Source: JAVBME01 sp031552765 (GTDB lineage: Bacteria; Bacillota; Negativicutes; Acidaminococcales; JAISLQ01). Taken from it: DNA of 57,345 nt. The translations under genes and the position numbers were made by a program. Location: assembly GCA_031552765.1 (NCBI GenBank), contig JAVBME010000014.1, positions 1 to 57,345 of the forward strand, given 5' to 3'. Shown piece after piece: positions 15,645 through 24,687 of this stretch. How positions within the stretch are numbered: position 1 is the stretch's first letter; each line of letters opens with the position of its first letter. The notes beneath the pieces are model-generated. The model made no database searches. It saw nothing but the letters and a program-made list of their open reading frames with translations, and was not told the DNA's origin.

Positions 15645-16761
15645 CATTGTAATTATACTGCTGGCTATAGGCTGCATCAATGTCTTTAGCGCCAGCCAGG
15701 TAGCGGCGGAAGATATGTTCGGCAATAGCAAGCACTATCTTTATCGCTATGCGCTGTTTGCCGCGTCCGGAATTTTTGCCATGTGGCTGCTGTCTCTGGT
15801 AAATTATCGCATCTGGCTGAAAAAGACGGACTTGTTCGCCGCCGGCGTTATTTTTTTACTTATGTACGTCAGCTATAAAGGCGTAGTAATAAAAGGGGCG
15901 CAGCGCTGGCTGGAAATAGGTTCTTTTTCCTTCCAGCCTTCTGAGCTTGCTAAAATGGCCGTGATTTTTTTGTGCGCGTCGTCGCTGGGCCGCCATATCG
16001 ACAGGCAAAGACGGGGCAATCTTTTATCGGCGTCTTTTTTTTGGTCTGTAGCCATGGGTTTTTTAGTGTACTTGCAGCCGGATATGGGGACGGCTGCGAT
16101 CATAGTGGGCCTGGCCCTGGGGCTGTATTTTATTTGCGGACTGCCGCACCGGCAATACCTGATGCTGTTATGCGGCATACCTTTGGCGGTATTCATTTTT
16201 ACCACGCGGGCCGCTTATCGCGCCGAACGCGTGCGCGCCTGGCTTGACCCGTGGGCGTATGCCGACAGGACCGGGTATCAGGCGGTACAGTCCATGCTTG
16301 CTATAGGCAGCGGCGGCTGGCTTGGCATGGGCATGGGGCGCGGCAGCAGCAAATTTTACTATCTGCCGGAAGCGCATACGGACTTTTCCTTTGCAGTCTT
16401 TTGCCAGGAATGGGGCTTTATCGGCGCGGTTTTAGTTATCGTCCTCTTTATGGCGCTCAGCTACATGCTGTGGCGTGCCGCCGCGCTTGCGCCCGACGGG
16501 GCCGGCTATATCATCATTACCGGGACAAACCTTCTATTGACAGGACAGGCCGTGGCCAATATCGCGATGGTTTGCGGCATGCTGCCTGTTATCGGCGTGC
16601 CGCTGCCTTTTATCAGTTATGGCGGCACTTCTCTTTTGATAAGTATGGGCATGCTGGGCGTCGCACTCAATGTGGCGCGGCAGGGGCAACTGAAAAAAGA
16701 TCTTCCGCCCGTATATAGCGGACTCGATAAAAAACGCCACCTGCGCCTGGTGAAAGGATAG
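15592..16761 (+). CDS. ftsW: SEDS-family peptidoglycan glycosyltransferase (FtsW/RodA/SpoVE)
   Basis: A 389-residue polytopic membrane protein with about ten transmembrane segments. SEDS hallmarks are present: KGAQRWLEIGSFSFQPSELAKM, the long loop with LPEAHTDFSFAVFCQEWG (which includes the conserved acidic residue after the periplasmic loop), and the C-terminal PLPFISYGGTSLL. SEDS proteins polymerise lipid II into glycan chains, working with a class B penicillin-binding protein. The next gene, 2 bases downstream, is such a protein, so this is a dedicated polymerase-transpeptidase pair. Division versus elongation is not decided by sequence alone. No other dcw cluster genes are present. Confidence 0.9.
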   Translation: MDKKRNHFWKNPCEAIFTIVIILLAIGCINVFSASQVAAEDMFGNSKHYLYRYALFAASGIFAMWLLSLVNYRIWLKKTDLFAAGVIFLLMYVSYKGVVIKGAQRWLEIGSFSFQPSELAKMAVIFLCASSLGRHIDRQRRGNLLSASFFWSVAMGFLVYLQPDMGTAAIIVGLALGLYFICGLPHRQYLMLLCGIPLAVFIFTTRAAYRAERVRAWLDPWAYADRTGYQAVQSMLAIGSGGWLGMGMGRGSSKFYYLPEAHTDFSFAVFCQEWGFIGAVLVIVLFMALSYMLWRAAALAPDGAGYIIITGTNLLLTGQAVANIAMVCGMLPVIGVPLPFISYGGTSLLISMGMLGVALNVARQGQLKKDLPPVYSGLDKKRHLRLVKG

Positions 16762-16763
16762 TT

Positions 16764-18761
16764 ATGGCAATCTTTAATAGTTATGGGCAGAACAAACGCA
16801 CGCGTTGCGTGCTGTTTTTTCTCATGCTGCTGTTTGCCGGTTGCGTGGCCAGGCTAGCCTGGCTGCAAATAGTAGAGGGCGACGACCTTGCCGCACAGGC
16901 GGCGGAAAGCAAGAACATCCTGCGGGAACTGCAATCGCCGCGCGGCAGCATCCTCGACCGCAATGGCCGCGAACTGGCCGTAAGCCTGATTTCTTTATCC
17001 ATGTACGTTGATCCCCTTGGCATGGAGGACAGCCGTTCGGCTGTGCAAAAAGAAGAAAAGCGCGACCCGAGGAAAACGGCGGCGGCGTTATTGGCCGGGC
17101 CGCTTAATAAATCAGAAGCTGAACTTTATGAAATCTTCAAGCGCGATGCGAGATTTGTCTGGCTGGAGCGTACGATGGACAAAGAGCACTCGGATAAAAT
17201 AGAAAAAATAATTTCCGATAATAAGTTAAACGGTTTTGGTTTTATAAAAGAGAGCAAGCGCTACTATCCTCTGGGTAAGATGGCTTCTCAAATACTGGGC
17301 TTTGTCGGTACGGACGACAGGGGCCTTTCCGGCATGGAAATGAAATATGATTCTTTGTTGAAAAGCGCGGTGGAGACGCAGTCGCTGGAGACAGATGTTG
17401 CCGGTCGGCCGATATTTTCCGCTGTTTTGGAAAAAAACAAGGCGATGAAAATGGGCACCATATACCTGACTATAGACAACCGCATCCAATTTGCTGTGGA
17501 AAAAGCATTGGACAAGGCTATGACCAGCACCGGCGCCAAGAGCGTGACGGCGCTTGTTATGGATGTCGAAAGCGGCAAAATACTGGCCATGGCTTCACGG
17601 CCGTCTTTTGACCCTAATTATTTTTACAATTATGACCAAAACTCCTGGCGCAACCAGGCTGTTTCTACTATCTACGAACCAGGTTCTACCTTTAAACCCA
17701 TAATCGCCGCCGCGGCTATAAATGAGGGCATTATCCAGCCGTACTCCTTACTAAATGATTTTGGCCGCATCAAAATAGACGACCGTGAAATCAAAAACTC
17801 GGAAGACAAAGCTTACGGTAGCGTATCTTTTCTTACTGTAATCACCAAGTCGATCAATACCAGTATGGTGGAGGTCGGTTTGTCACTGGGGCCGGAAAGG
17901 TTGAATAAATATGCTCGATTGTTTGGTTTTGGCAGCTATACCGGCGTAGATCTGCCGGGTGAAGAAGAGGGTCTGCTGTTTCAGACAGATAAAATGCGCA
18001 AAATAGACATAGCCAGCATGTCCATTGGACAGGGCATCGCTGTAACGCCTTTGCAGTTGGTGCGGGCCATTGGCGCAATAGGCAACGGCGGAAAACTGGT
18101 CGAGCCGCATATCGTGGACAAAATAGTCCACCCTGGCGGGGAATCCGTTAAAGAGAAAGATGCAGTGAAAACCCGGCAGGTGCTTAGCAAAGAGACCAGT
18201 GAGAAAGTACTGGCTATGATGGAAAACGTGGTAAAAGAAGGCGGCGGTCGGCCGGCTCAAATACCGGGCTACCGCGTCGCCGGCAAGACCGGCACGGCGG
18301 AAAAACTCAAAGCCGGGGGCGGTTACGCGGCCGGCGAATATATAGCGTCTTTTGTCGGCATAGCGCCGGTAGAGGCCCCGCGCTTTGTCGTACTGGCGCT
18401 TGTCGACACTCCTGCGCAGGCATACTACGGCAGCCAGGTGGCAGCGCCGGTATTTAAGGAAATAATGCAGCAGGCTCTGGTCATCGAAGGAATAGAGCCG
18501 AGCACGGCGCTTACTTTGCCGGTGACTGCGCCCGGCGGGGAGAAAAAAAGCAGTCCCGCGCCTGTGGCGGCCAAAGCTATCGCGCCCGGCCAGACCGCAG
18601 TGCCGGACTTAAAGGGGCTGACCATACGCGCTGCGGCGTACATACTTGAACAAAGCGGCCTGACGCTCAACCCTGAGGGCAGCGGAGTGGCCGCGCGGCA
18701 AAAACCGGCGGCGCGCGAAGCGGTAACAAAGGGGAGTGAGGTCACGGTGTGGTTTGAATAA
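16764..18761 (+). CDS. Class B penicillin-binding protein with PASTA domain (FtsI/SpoVD-like)
   Basis: A 665-residue peptidoglycan DD-transpeptidase. N-terminal membrane anchor (about 13-32), dimerisation domain with SPRGSILDRNGRELA, then the transpeptidase domain (about 225-555). Catalytic motifs: STFK (Ser308, Lys311), SIN (Ser363) and KTG (Lys508 in GKTGTAEK). A linker rich in Pro and Ala leads to one C-terminal PASTA domain (about 595-665). This architecture matches SpoVD/PBP2x-type division or spore-cortex enzymes. It follows the SEDS gene by 2 bases, so the two are translated together. Confidence 0.93.
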   Translation: MAIFNSYGQNKRTRCVLFFLMLLFAGCVARLAWLQIVEGDDLAAQAAESKNILRELQSPRGSILDRNGRELAVSLISLSMYVDPLGMEDSRSAVQKEEKRDPRKTAAALLAGPLNKSEAELYEIFKRDARFVWLERTMDKEHSDKIEKIISDNKLNGFGFIKESKRYYPLGKMASQILGFVGTDDRGLSGMEMKYDSLLKSAVETQSLETDVAGRPIFSAVLEKNKAMKMGTIYLTIDNRIQFAVEKALDKAMTSTGAKSVTALVMDVESGKILAMASRPSFDPNYFYNYDQNSWRNQAVSTIYEPGSTFKPIIAAAAINEGIIQPYSLLNDFGRIKIDDREIKNSEDKAYGSVSFLTVITKSINTSMVEVGLSLGPERLNKYARLFGFGSYTGVDLPGEEEGLLFQTDKMRKIDIASMSIGQGIAVTPLQLVRAIGAIGNGGKLVEPHIVDKIVHPGGESVKEKDAVKTRQVLSKETSEKVLAMMENVVKEGGGRPAQIPGYRVAGKTGTAEKLKAGGGYAAGEYIASFVGIAPVEAPRFVVLALVDTPAQAYYGSQVAAPVFKEIMQQALVIEGIEPSTALTLPVTAPGGEKKSSPAPVAAKAIAPGQTAVPDLKGLTIRAAAYILEQSGLTLNPEGSGVAARQKPAAREAVTKGSEVTVWFE

Positions 18762-18857
18762 CTGACGTGTGGATTTTTTTAGCAGGAGAAAATGCGGCAA
18801 GCAAGAATATTAACCAAAGTGATTGTTTTGAAAAAATAGGAGTTTGGAGGATTTGAC

Positions 18858-20528
18858 ATGTTAAGCGATATCCAGATAGCCCAAAAAGCCGACATGCTGC
18901 CGATAAAAGAGGTAGCGGAAAAACTTGGCGTCAAAGAAGACAATATTGAGCTTTACGGAAAATATAAAGCAAAACTTTCCCCGCAATGTTTGAAGATGCT
19001 GGACGGCAAACCCGACGGCAAGCTGGTGCTGGTGACAGCGATAACTCCTACTCCGGCCGGTGAAGGCAAGTCAACGACTACAGTAGGCCTGGCTCAGGGC
19101 CTGGCTAAAATAGGCAAAAAAGCCATCGTCGCTTTGCGCGAGCCGTCGCTGGGGCCGTGTATGGGTGTAAAGGGCGGCGCGGCCGGCGGCGGTTATTCGC
19201 AGGTCGTGCCGATGGAAGACATAAACCTGCATTTTACCGGCGACCTGCACGCCATAACCGCGGCGCACAATCTTCTGGCCGCTATGCTTGATAACCACCT
19301 GCAGCAGGGAAATACGCTCAACATCGACCCCAGGCGCATAGTATGGCGCCGGGTACTCGATATGAACGACCGGGCGCTGAGGAATATCGTCGTCGGCCTG
19401 GGCGGCAAAGCGAACGGCGTACCGAGGGAAGACGGTTTTGATATTACTGTGGCGTCCGAAGTCATGGCTATACTTTGCCTGGCTGATGGGCTGAGCGACT
19501 TGAAAGAGCGCCTGGCCAAGGTGATTGTCGGCTACACATATGAAGACCAGCCGGTGACAGCCGGTATGCTCAAAGCCCAAGGCGCTATGGCTACCTTGCT
19601 TAAAGAAGCGATAAAACCTAACCTGGTGCAGACGCTGGAGAACGTGCCGGCGCTGATACACGGCGGCCCATTTGCCAATATCGCCCATGGCTGCAATAGC
19701 GTGGCCGCGACCAAAACTGCGCTCAAACTGGCCGACTATGTGGTCACAGAGGCGGGTTTTGGCGCAGACCTGGGAGCGGAAAAGTTTTTTGATATAAAAT
19801 GCCGCCATGCCAGCCTGAAACCTGAAGCGGTAGTACTGGTGGCCACTGTGCGCGCGCTTAAAATGCACGGCGGCGTGGCCAAGAGCGACCTGGCCGCGCC
19901 CAACCCGGACGCAGTGCTAAAAGGCATGGGCAACCTTGAGAAACATGTGGAAAATGTGAAAAAATTTGGCGTGCCTTTGGTAGTGGCGATAAATATATTC
20001 AGCCAGGACAGCAAGGAAGAACTTGACGTCATTTATAAACACTGCGAAAAGCTTGGGGTCGCGGTCGAACTGTCCGATGTTTTCGCTAAAGGCGGCGCCG
20101 GCGGCGAAGCCCTGGCTAAACGGGTGGTTGCAGTCATCGAGAGCGGCGCGGCCAAGTTCCAGCCGCTGTATGACCTGTCGCTTTCTTTGACCGACAAGGT
20201 CAAAACAATCGCCACGGAAATATATGGGGCTGGCGGTGTGGTTTTCAGCAAACAAGCGCTGGAGGCTATAAAAAAATACGAGCAACTAGGCTATGGCAAC
20301 CTGCCTGTCTGCATGGCCAAGACCCAGTACTCTTTTTCCGATAACCCGGCACTGTTGGGCCGTCCGGAAAACTTCACGCTGGAAGTAAAAAACGCCCGCA
20401 TTTCAGCAGGCGCCGGTTTTGTCGTCATGCTCACCGGCGATATCATGACCATGCCAGGCTTGCCTAAATCGCCGTCCGCCGAACGCATAGACGTTGACGC
20501 CGACGGTGTCGTAAGCGGGCTGTTTTAG
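18858..20528 (+). CDS. fhs: Formate-tetrahydrofolate ligase
   Basis: Fhs joins formate to tetrahydrofolate with ATP, giving 10-formyl-THF. The 556-residue protein is of full family length. Signatures: the P-loop-like ITPTPAGEGKSTTTVGL near residue 65, EPSLGPCMGVKGGAAGGGY, and GGPFANIAHGCNS. The start at 18858 has GGAGG 7 bases upstream. It is directly followed by folD (12 bases), so together they connect formate, 10-formyl-, methenyl- and methylene-THF. The same folate pool is fed by the glycine cleavage system at 26-32 kb and used by PanB at 2.4 kb. Confidence 0.98.
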   Translation: MLSDIQIAQKADMLPIKEVAEKLGVKEDNIELYGKYKAKLSPQCLKMLDGKPDGKLVLVTAITPTPAGEGKSTTTVGLAQGLAKIGKKAIVALREPSLGPCMGVKGGAAGGGYSQVVPMEDINLHFTGDLHAITAAHNLLAAMLDNHLQQGNTLNIDPRRIVWRRVLDMNDRALRNIVVGLGGKANGVPREDGFDITVASEVMAILCLADGLSDLKERLAKVIVGYTYEDQPVTAGMLKAQGAMATLLKEAIKPNLVQTLENVPALIHGGPFANIAHGCNSVAATKTALKLADYVVTEAGFGADLGAEKFFDIKCRHASLKPEAVVLVATVRALKMHGGVAKSDLAAPNPDAVLKGMGNLEKHVENVKKFGVPLVVAINIFSQDSKEELDVIYKHCEKLGVAVELSDVFAKGGAGGEALAKRVVAVIESGAAKFQPLYDLSLSLTDKVKTIATEIYGAGGVVFSKQALEAIKKYEQLGYGNLPVCMAKTQYSFSDNPALLGRPENFTLEVKNARISAGAGFVVMLTGDIMTMPGLPKSPSAERIDVDADGVVSGLF

Positions 20529-20540
20529 GAGGAGAGAGAG

Positions 20541-21368
20541 TTGCAGCAGACAATACTTGCCGGTAAACCTGTGGCGGACAGCGTGCGTGCCCTGCTTGAA
20601 GAAAAAGTAAAAAAAGCCGGGCGCAACATCTGCCTGGCAATAGTTTTGGCCGGCGACGACCCGGCGTCGCATGTCTATAAAGACCGGCTGGTAAAACTGG
20701 CGGCAGGCATGGGCATAAAGACCGAAGAAGTGTTTGTGCCGGGAGACGCTGCCGCCAAAGACATGCTGGCAGCTGTAGAAAAACTCAATAACGACAGTGC
20801 GATAGACGGCATACTGCCGATGATGCCTTTGCCGAAACAAATGGACAGCGATGAGATAGCAAGAGTGATTGCCCCGGAAAAAGATGTTGATTGCCTCAAT
20901 CCTTTAAACAGCGGCCTTCTGTACGCCGGTAAAAATCCCTGGGCGCCCTGCACGCCGCGTGCGGTCATGGCGACACTCGGCTATTATGGTATAGAACTAC
21001 CGGGCAAACACGCCGTGATCATCGGCCGCAGCAATGTGGTGGGCAAACCGCTGGCGGCGCTTTTGCTGGCCAAGGATGCGACGGTCACCGTTTGCCACAG
21101 TAAAACGAAGAATCTTCCCGGCATCGCGCGCCAGGCGGATATACTTGTCGCCGCGGTGGGGCGCGCCGGTTTTGTCGTCCCGGATATGATAAAAGAAGGC
21201 GCAGTCATCATAGATGTCGGCATCAACCCGGCAGAAGGAGGGATTGTGGGCGACGTGGCGCAGGGCGCCTATGACAAAGCGGCGGCTTATACGCCTGTGC
21301 CGGGCGGCATAGGTACGGTCAGCAGCATGATGGTCATGCAGACGCTGTTGCGCAACGTGAAAATATAA
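20541..21368 (+). CDS. folD: FolD, methylene-THF dehydrogenase lacking cyclohydrolase residues
   Basis: A 275-residue FolD protein starting at TTG 20541, after a GGAGGAGAG site. The NAD(P)-binding segment VIIGRSNVVGKPLA and the C-terminal TPVPGGIGT are normal. The folate site is not. The conserved YVxxK motif is YKDRL (Tyr46 kept; the catalytic Lys position is Leu50), and the conserved Gln of the LVQLPLP motif is Met94 in LPMMPLP. The Asp in KDVD (117) is kept. In E. coli and human enzymes this Lys and Gln are needed for the cyclohydrolase half-reaction. I infer a protein that mainly does the dehydrogenase step, requiring a separate cyclohydrolase such as FchA, which is not in the window. Confidence 0.95.
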   Translation: MQQTILAGKPVADSVRALLEEKVKKAGRNICLAIVLAGDDPASHVYKDRLVKLAAGMGIKTEEVFVPGDAAAKDMLAAVEKLNNDSAIDGILPMMPLPKQMDSDEIARVIAPEKDVDCLNPLNSGLLYAGKNPWAPCTPRAVMATLGYYGIELPGKHAVIIGRSNVVGKPLAALLLAKDATVTVCHSKTKNLPGIARQADILVAAVGRAGFVVPDMIKEGAVIIDVGINPAEGGIVGDVAQGAYDKAAAYTPVPGGIGTVSSMMVMQTLLRNVKI

Positions 21369-21385
21369 CGAGGGGACGAAAATAC

Positions 21386-22177
21386 ATGGAATGGAATGAA
21401 GATAAAAATTGGGATTCGTTCAAGGACAGATGGTTTAGGAAATCAGGCATCGACCTCAACCTTTACAAACCGGCGCAAATGCACCGGCGCATAAACAATT
21501 TTATGGACAGGCACGGCGCTAAAGGCTATGATTTGTTTTTGTCCAAGCTGGACGGCGACAAAAAGCTGCACCAGGAGTTTGTCGAACATTTGACGATAAA
21601 TGTGACGGAATTTTTCCGCACGCCGGAAAAATTTAACGAACTGGAAAGCATCATCATACCAGATCTTTTAAAGAAAAATAGCCGTCTCAACATTTGGAGC
21701 GCCGGTTGTTCTATCGGCGCCGAACCGTATTCTCTAGCCATGATGCTAAACGATATATCGCCCGGCAAAAACCACCGCATCTTTGCCACCGATCTGGATC
21801 TTGAGATGTTGAACAAAGCCAGGGCCGGCGGCCCTTACCTGCCGAACGAGGTGAAAAATCTACCGCCTGCCCGTCTGCAAAAATACTTTACTAAAGACAC
21901 TGATGGCTACCGGGTAGTCAACGAAATAAAAAGCAAAGTGGAATTCAAACAGCACAATTTGCTGAAAGACCGTTTTGAAACAGGCTTTGACCTGATACTT
22001 TGCCGCAATGTGGTAATATACTTTACCGACGAAGCCAAAGACAAACTGTACAGGAACTTCTACGCTTCGTTAAAAGCCGGCGGGATATTGTTTGTGGGCG
22101 GCACAGAAGCTATAATGAACTTTCGCGATATGGGCTACCAGCAGATACGGCCGTTTTTCTACCAGCGCAATTCGTAA
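21386..22177 (+). CDS. CheR-type protein-glutamate O-methyltransferase
   Basis: A 263-residue protein with the CheR N-terminal helical domain (about 8-80, with HLTINVTEFFR) and the SAM-binding methyltransferase domain (about 85-260: WSAGCSIGAEPYSLAM, IFATDLD, FDLILCRNVVIYF). CheR methylates glutamates on chemoreceptors. No other chemotaxis gene is nearby; it follows folD by 17 bases and ends at a shared terminator. It may serve a distant che system or a CheR-dependent signalling pathway. Confidence 0.9.
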   Translation: MEWNEDKNWDSFKDRWFRKSGIDLNLYKPAQMHRRINNFMDRHGAKGYDLFLSKLDGDKKLHQEFVEHLTINVTEFFRTPEKFNELESIIIPDLLKKNSRLNIWSAGCSIGAEPYSLAMMLNDISPGKNHRIFATDLDLEMLNKARAGGPYLPNEVKNLPPARLQKYFTKDTDGYRVVNEIKSKVEFKQHNLLKDRFETGFDLILCRNVVIYFTDEAKDKLYRNFYASLKAGGILFVGGTEAIMNFRDMGYQQIRPFFYQRNS

Positions 22178-22184
22178 GAAAGTT

Positions 22185-22214
22185 AAAGCCGCGCATTTCA
22201 AACGCGCGGCTTTT
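22185..22214. terminator. Bidirectional terminator cheR / CBS-domain gene
   Basis: A 10-bp perfect stem AAAGCCGCGC / GCGCGGCTTT around a 9-base loop between two convergent genes. The T run is short (four), with A-rich sequence on the other side. Confidence 0.75.
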
Positions 22215-22221
22215 GTATGCG

Positions 22222-23535
22222 TCAGTCATCTTCTTCCAATTTGCTCAACAAGACCCTGTCTACCCGCATGCGGTCCATATCGACGACTTCCAGGCGGTAG
22301 CCGTTCCAGTCTTTGCCTTCGCCTATTTTGGGTATATGGCCAAAATAAGCTATGATGAAACCGGCCAAAGTATTAAAGCGGAATTTTTCTTCGTCCGGCA
22401 GGGCTTCAATATCCAACAAGTCTTTAAATTCACTGATGCGCAGCATACCGTCGAGCAGCCAGGAGTTAGAGCCGTATTCGACGATCTGTGGGTCGCCGTC
22501 GCGCGGCGTGTTTGCCAGTTCGCCTGTAAGGAAACGGATGATGTCTCGGGTTTTTACCAGGCCGGCCATGCCGCCGAATTCGTCAACGACCAGGGCTATA
22601 CCGGTATTTTCCCGGTTGAAGATATCGAGCGCCTTAAATACGCTCAGGTTTTCCGGAATAAAAGCGGCTTTGCGGCTGATAGCGGCAAAATCGACGGAGC
22701 TTTTCTCAGTCAGTTCACGTACTATATCCTGGCTGTGCACTACTCCGACTATATTGTCGAGATCGCCCGCCGCCAGGGGAAAAGCGGAAAAGTCGTTGTG
22801 CGCCGCTATTTTCAGGTTTTCTTCCGCTGTGTCCTCGCTGTCCAGCCAGACCACCATATTGCGGGGCAGCATCAGGGAACTTATGCGCAGGTCGTTGCTC
22901 TCAAGGATGTTGTTTATCATGTCGCGTTCGGCTTCTTCCATGACGCCGGCCTGGGCGCCGTCGTCAAGGACAAGCTTGAATTCTTCTTCGGTTATTGGGG
23001 TCTCTTCCTTTTCTTTTAGGCCTAATAATTGAAAAACGGCATGGGAAGAAAAACTCAGCAGTTTTACAAAAGGTTTGAAGAAAAAAACAAAAACCGCCAT
23101 GGGACGGGCAACCAGCGCGGCAATATATTCCGGGCGCTGGATGGCGATTTTTTTGGGTACAAGTTCGCCGATAATAAGAGACAGATAAGTGACCAGGGTG
23201 ACGACCAGGAATAAAGCCAGCATGTCGGCCACTCGAATCAATAATGGTATATTTTTGAAAAAAGCGGCCAGGTAGGCTGCCAGGGTGGCGCCGCTGAAGG
23301 CGCCCGTAAATATGCCGATAAGCGTGATGCCGATTTGTACGGCGGATAGGAAATCAGAAGGGTGGGCCGCGGTTTTTATGGCTTCGGCCGCGCCTTTGTC
23401 CCCTTTATTGGCCATAGCTTTCAAGCGGTTTTTCCGCGCGCGCACAATCGCCAATTCGGCCATGGCGAACAGGCCGTTTGCTATGATGAGCAGCAAAACG
23501 AAAAAAACCTCCCAGAATACATGCATGGTTGACAC
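22222..23535 (-). CDS. HlyC/CorC-family CNNM-CBS membrane protein
   Basis: A 437-residue protein: DUF21/CNNM transmembrane domain with four hydrophobic segments (about 5-150, with NGLFAMAELAIVRARKNRLK and GELVPKKIA), two CBS domains (about 205-335, with MLPRNMVVWL and VVDEFGGMAGLVKTRDI), and a C-terminal CorC_HlyC domain. Family members take part in magnesium or cobalt transport or resistance; the old name hemolysin is misleading. I start at GTG 23535, with GGGAGG 9 bases upstream; the ATG at 23526 is too far from it. It diverges from the cation diffusion facilitator gene, so both neighbours concern metal ions. Confidence 0.9.
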   Translation of the reverse strand: MSTMHVFWEVFFVLLLIIANGLFAMAELAIVRARKNRLKAMANKGDKGAAEAIKTAAHPSDFLSAVQIGITLIGIFTGAFSGATLAAYLAAFFKNIPLLIRVADMLALFLVVTLVTYLSLIIGELVPKKIAIQRPEYIAALVARPMAVFVFFFKPFVKLLSFSSHAVFQLLGLKEKEETPITEEEFKLVLDDGAQAGVMEEAERDMINNILESNDLRISSLMLPRNMVVWLDSEDTAEENLKIAAHNDFSAFPLAAGDLDNIVGVVHSQDIVRELTEKSSVDFAAISRKAAFIPENLSVFKALDIFNRENTGIALVVDEFGGMAGLVKTRDIIRFLTGELANTPRDGDPQIVEYGSNSWLLDGMLRISEFKDLLDIEALPDEEKFRFNTLAGFIIAYFGHIPKIGEGKDWNGYRLEVVDMDRMRVDRVLLSKLEEDD

Positions 23536-23582
23536 AGCATTTTACCTCCCTTGGTCTTTATTATACATGAAAATGTGGCGGT

Positions 23583-23611
23583 TTGATTAAAATAGTGGCA
23601 GGCGTTATAAT
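23583..23611 (+). promoter_or_regulatory. Strong sigma-A type promoter of the cation efflux gene
   Basis: TTGATT (23583-23588) and TATAAT (23606-23611) with exactly 17 bases between. The predicted start of transcription falls inside the left arm of the long inverted repeat described next. Confidence 0.65.
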
Positions 23612-23658
23612 ATAAACGCGGGAAATTAGCAACAATTAATTTCCCGCGTTTATATTAT
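23607..23658. repeat. 22-bp perfect inverted repeat over promoter and leader
   Basis: Arms 23607-23628 and 23637-23658 are perfectly complementary, with an 8-base spacer. The left arm overlaps the -10 element and the predicted start site, and the right arm ends 5 bases before the ribosome binding site of the cation efflux gene. It could be an operator for a metal-responsive repressor, or form an RNA hairpin close to the ribosome binding site. Confidence 0.75.
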
Positions 23659-23676
23659 TTTAAAGGAGAGATGGCG

Positions 23677-24537
23677 ATGCAACATAGCAAAAAAGTAAAG
23701 CGCGTGCTGCTTCTCATCTTAGCCGCCAATCTTCTTGTAGCGGCTCTCAAGGTAATATTCGGCAAGATGATAATGAGTACCGGTATGGTGGCGGACGGAG
23801 TACACTCTCTGGCCGACGGCATGTCTAACGTTGCCGGACTGGCCGGATTGTATCTGGCGGGCAGACCGGTGGATGAAAACCATCCTTATGGGCACAGGCG
23901 TTATGAAAACATAACAGGGCTGTTTATCGGCGGCATACTGCTTTTTTTTGCGGCAAAGATAGCGCTGGAGGCCGTAGAACGCTTGCAGCATCCGGTACGT
24001 CCGGATATTTCCCTGGAAAGCATTGCCGTATTGGTATTCACCTTGGCCGTTAATATTTTGATCGCGTCTTATGAAGCAAGAAAAGGACGCGAATTGAAAA
24101 GCGACATACTTATAGCTGATTCTCTGCACACTAAAAGCGATATTTTTGTTACCTGCGGTATTTTGCTCTCCCTTTTTGCCATATATTTTGGTGCGCCGCC
24201 CCAGGTTGACCCGGTTGCTTCTCTGGTAGTGGTTTTATTTATATTGTACGCTGCCGGCGGGATAGTAAAGCAAACCAGCGAGGTGCTTCTCGACCATGCG
24301 GCCGTGGATGTCGAACTGGTAAAAAGTATAGCTCTCGGGTTTGCCGAGGTAGTGGAAGTACACGCTGTGCGTAGCAGGAGTTCGGGGCAGAGTATATATG
24401 TGGATATGCACATTCATATAGATCCGGCCATGAATGTGGAACAGGCGCATAAACTGGTGCACGATATCGAAAAAGAACTCAAGGAGAAGGTGTCTGAAGA
24501 ACTGGAAGTACTGATACACACTGAACCGGCCCGGTAA
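23677..24537 (+). CDS. Cation diffusion facilitator family transporter
   Basis: A 286-residue CDF exporter of divalent metals, driven by proton or potassium exchange. I start at the ATG at 23677, eight bases after AAGGAG; the ATG at 23671 is too close to it. Six transmembrane segments occupy about residues 8-205. The zinc-type metal sites are visible as VADGVHSLADG in helix 2 (HxxxD) and ADSLHTKSD in helix 5 (HxxxD), and a cytoplasmic C-terminal domain with DMHIHIDPAMN follows. HxxxD pairs are typical of zinc or iron/manganese exporters. Its promoter overlaps a long palindrome, which suggests metal-responsive control. Confidence 0.93.
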   Translation: MQHSKKVKRVLLLILAANLLVAALKVIFGKMIMSTGMVADGVHSLADGMSNVAGLAGLYLAGRPVDENHPYGHRRYENITGLFIGGILLFFAAKIALEAVERLQHPVRPDISLESIAVLVFTLAVNILIASYEARKGRELKSDILIADSLHTKSDIFVTCGILLSLFAIYFGAPPQVDPVASLVVVLFILYAAGGIVKQTSEVLLDHAAVDVELVKSIALGFAEVVEVHAVRSRSSGQSIYVDMHIHIDPAMNVEQAHKLVHDIEKELKEKVSEELEVLIHTEPAR

Positions 24538-24556
24538 ATTACTATATTTGAAAAAT

Positions 24557-24602
24557 AAAAAACGGGAGCATTAGCCGATAAAGCGCTATGCTTCCGTTTT
24601 TA
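24557..24602. terminator. Bidirectional terminator
   Basis: Arms ACGGGAGCAT and ATGCTTCCGT (one G-T pair) with a further inner stem, flanked by an A-rich run on the left and a T run on the right. It serves the efflux gene (plus) and the unknown membrane protein gene (minus). Confidence 0.82.
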
Positions 24603-24687
24603 TAATGACAGGCATATTTGGTCTGCAAAATCTGCCCGTTTGCCTGTTATAGACTAAAAGCCCTGTTTGCCGGTAAAAGTAACTCGC

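Noticed and set aside
22000..23019. Plus-strand open frame of 339 codons opposite the CNNM-CBS gene
   Set aside because: It is the mirror of a clear family protein, runs through the shared terminator and has no start signal.
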